Below, one piece after another: positions 63,418 through 64,000 of a stretch of 64,000 bases of DNA. The notes under the pieces are model-generated. The model was not told the origin of the DNA and did not search any database. It saw only the letters and a program-made list of their open reading frames with translations. Source of the stretch: Chondrinema litorale (GTDB lineage: Bacteria > Bacteroidota > Bacteroidia > Cytophagales > Flammeovirgaceae). Within the stretch, counting starts at the first letter, position 1, and each line of letters starts with the position of its first letter. The stretch covers positions 3,299,001 to 3,363,000 of the forward strand of contig NZ_CP111043.1 in assembly GCF_026250525.1 (NCBI RefSeq), in the 5' to 3' direction. The translations under genes were made by a program, and so were the position numbers.

Positions 63418-63927
63418 ATGAGAAAGCTAACAATTATAGGTACAACAGGACTCTTTATTACTTTGCTAATTACATCGTGTAAGGTGGATATAAAATCAGA
63501 TATGGATGTAGAAAAAGTAAAAAGCGAAATTGATAGTCATAAAATCAAACATTTTACTGATTCGCAAATTACTCAGGCGGCCTATGATTTTGGTAATAAA
63601 TATTTAAGTGAGAAAAAATTTCAAACAGTTTCATGTAATTCTTCATTAATAAAAGAAAGTAGCAAAGATGATATTATCAATGATTGTATTTTGATTTGTA
63701 ACGATTCGCTAATTTCTAATAATAAAGAAAGAATGATATGGGATGCATATACAAACAGTTTTAAGAATGGAGCTTCTTTAAGCGATAATATTCAGGAAAT
63801 AGACGATAGTTACTTCCTTTATACAACACCGCTTACATCATTAACTAAAATAAATACTGACAGCACAAAGGCTTTAAAAGTTGTTTTTGTGAGGATTAAT
63901 AAAAAAGAACTTATCAAGAAAATGTAG
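63418..63927 (+). CDS. Hypothetical lipoprotein, 169 residues
   Basis: Lipoprotein leader ends in ITSC (Cys about residue 21). The mature part is helical and polar, with ITQAAYDFGNKYLSEKKFQ near residue 52 followed by SCNSSLIKES. It resembles DUF3365-like periplasmic sensor regions in layout, but I do not see a heme-binding CxxCH and cannot assign a family. A single-gene unit near the right edge of the window. Function unknown. Confidence 0.7.
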   Translation: MRKLTIIGTTGLFITLLITSCKVDIKSDMDVEKVKSEIDSHKIKHFTDSQITQAAYDFGNKYLSEKKFQTVSCNSSLIKESSKDDIINDCILICNDSLISNNKERMIWDAYTNSFKNGASLSDNIQEIDDSYFLYTTPLTSLTKINTDSTKALKVVFVRINKKELIKKM

Positions 63928-64000
63928 ATTAGTTAATGATTTATCTAAAATCAACAATAAAGTTTTAATTTAAGAATAGTATTTTTTTATTTTTGCTATT

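Overview
The window is AT-rich DNA from a member of the Bacteroidota, most likely order Cytophagales (Flammeovirgaceae/Cyclobacteriaceae-like). The evidence is gene content: a TonB-dependent receptor paired with an SGNH lipoprotein, a PorG/DUF6089-type protein associated with type IX secretion, DUF3667, DUF6702, DUF5996 and HD-PycTM proteins, and many LxxC lipoproteins. Shine-Dalgarno sites are weak or absent, TTG and GTG starts are fairly common, and TAnnTTTG promoter elements lie ahead of several genes. I see no rRNA, tRNA, CRISPR array or prophage block. One insertion sequence is present. Genus and species cannot be fixed from this stretch.

Layout. 1-6.3 kb: 3' end of a TonB-dependent receptor, an SGNH lipoprotein, a cyclophilin lipoprotein, a PorG-like protein, two small genes, and a 555-base gene-free gap. 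6.4-11.2 kb: ornithine cyclodeaminase-like enzyme, SMP-30-like lipoprotein, PqqB-like metallo-beta-lactamase-fold lipoprotein, TerC-like membrane protein, and a second metallo-beta-lactamase-fold hydrolase broken by a frameshift. 11.3-17.3 kb: panB, MltD-like transglycosylase, gatA, tatA and the bifunctional NAD(P)HX repair enzyme. 17.4-27.9 kb: cell-envelope proteins, namely a lipoprotein, a secreted leucine-rich-repeat protein, a 1644-residue AsmA-like protein with internal repeats, a Holin-X-like pair, and a HAMP-GAF-PAS receptor with no kinase domain. 28-31.7 kb: a sugar-use module (MFS transporter divergent from a Gfo/Idh/MocA oxidoreductase and a TIM-barrel isomerase). 31.8-35.9 kb: DUF5996, two hypothetical secreted proteins and the insertion sequence.

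35.9-45.4 kb: argH and an M20 deacetylase (arginine synthesis), a Tat-exported SGNH esterase, a HupE/UreJ-DUF6702 pair, a vWA-like secreted protein, and a three-gene set of rnhA, a GT-C-type membrane protein and an HD-PycTM fusion. 45.4-50.6 kb: a sulfotransferase-like protein beside a class IV aminotransferase, a membrane-bound spermidine synthase, and guaB. 50.8-63.9 kb: a DnaQ/GIY-YIG nuclease fusion, two membrane proteins, aroC, the rpsL-rpsG-fusA-rpsJ cluster closed by a strong terminator, glmM, comEC, an alpha/beta hydrolase and a lipoprotein.

Most of the window is chromosomal core. The observations most worth a second look are the HD-PycTM fusion (a domain known from Pycsar anti-phage effectors, here without a visible cyclase), the sulfotransferase-like/aminotransferase pair, the repeat-built AsmA-like protein, the frameshifted hydrolase, and several convergent gene pairs whose stop codons interlock in four bases. 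I did not find a clear multi-gene system that I could call undescribed.
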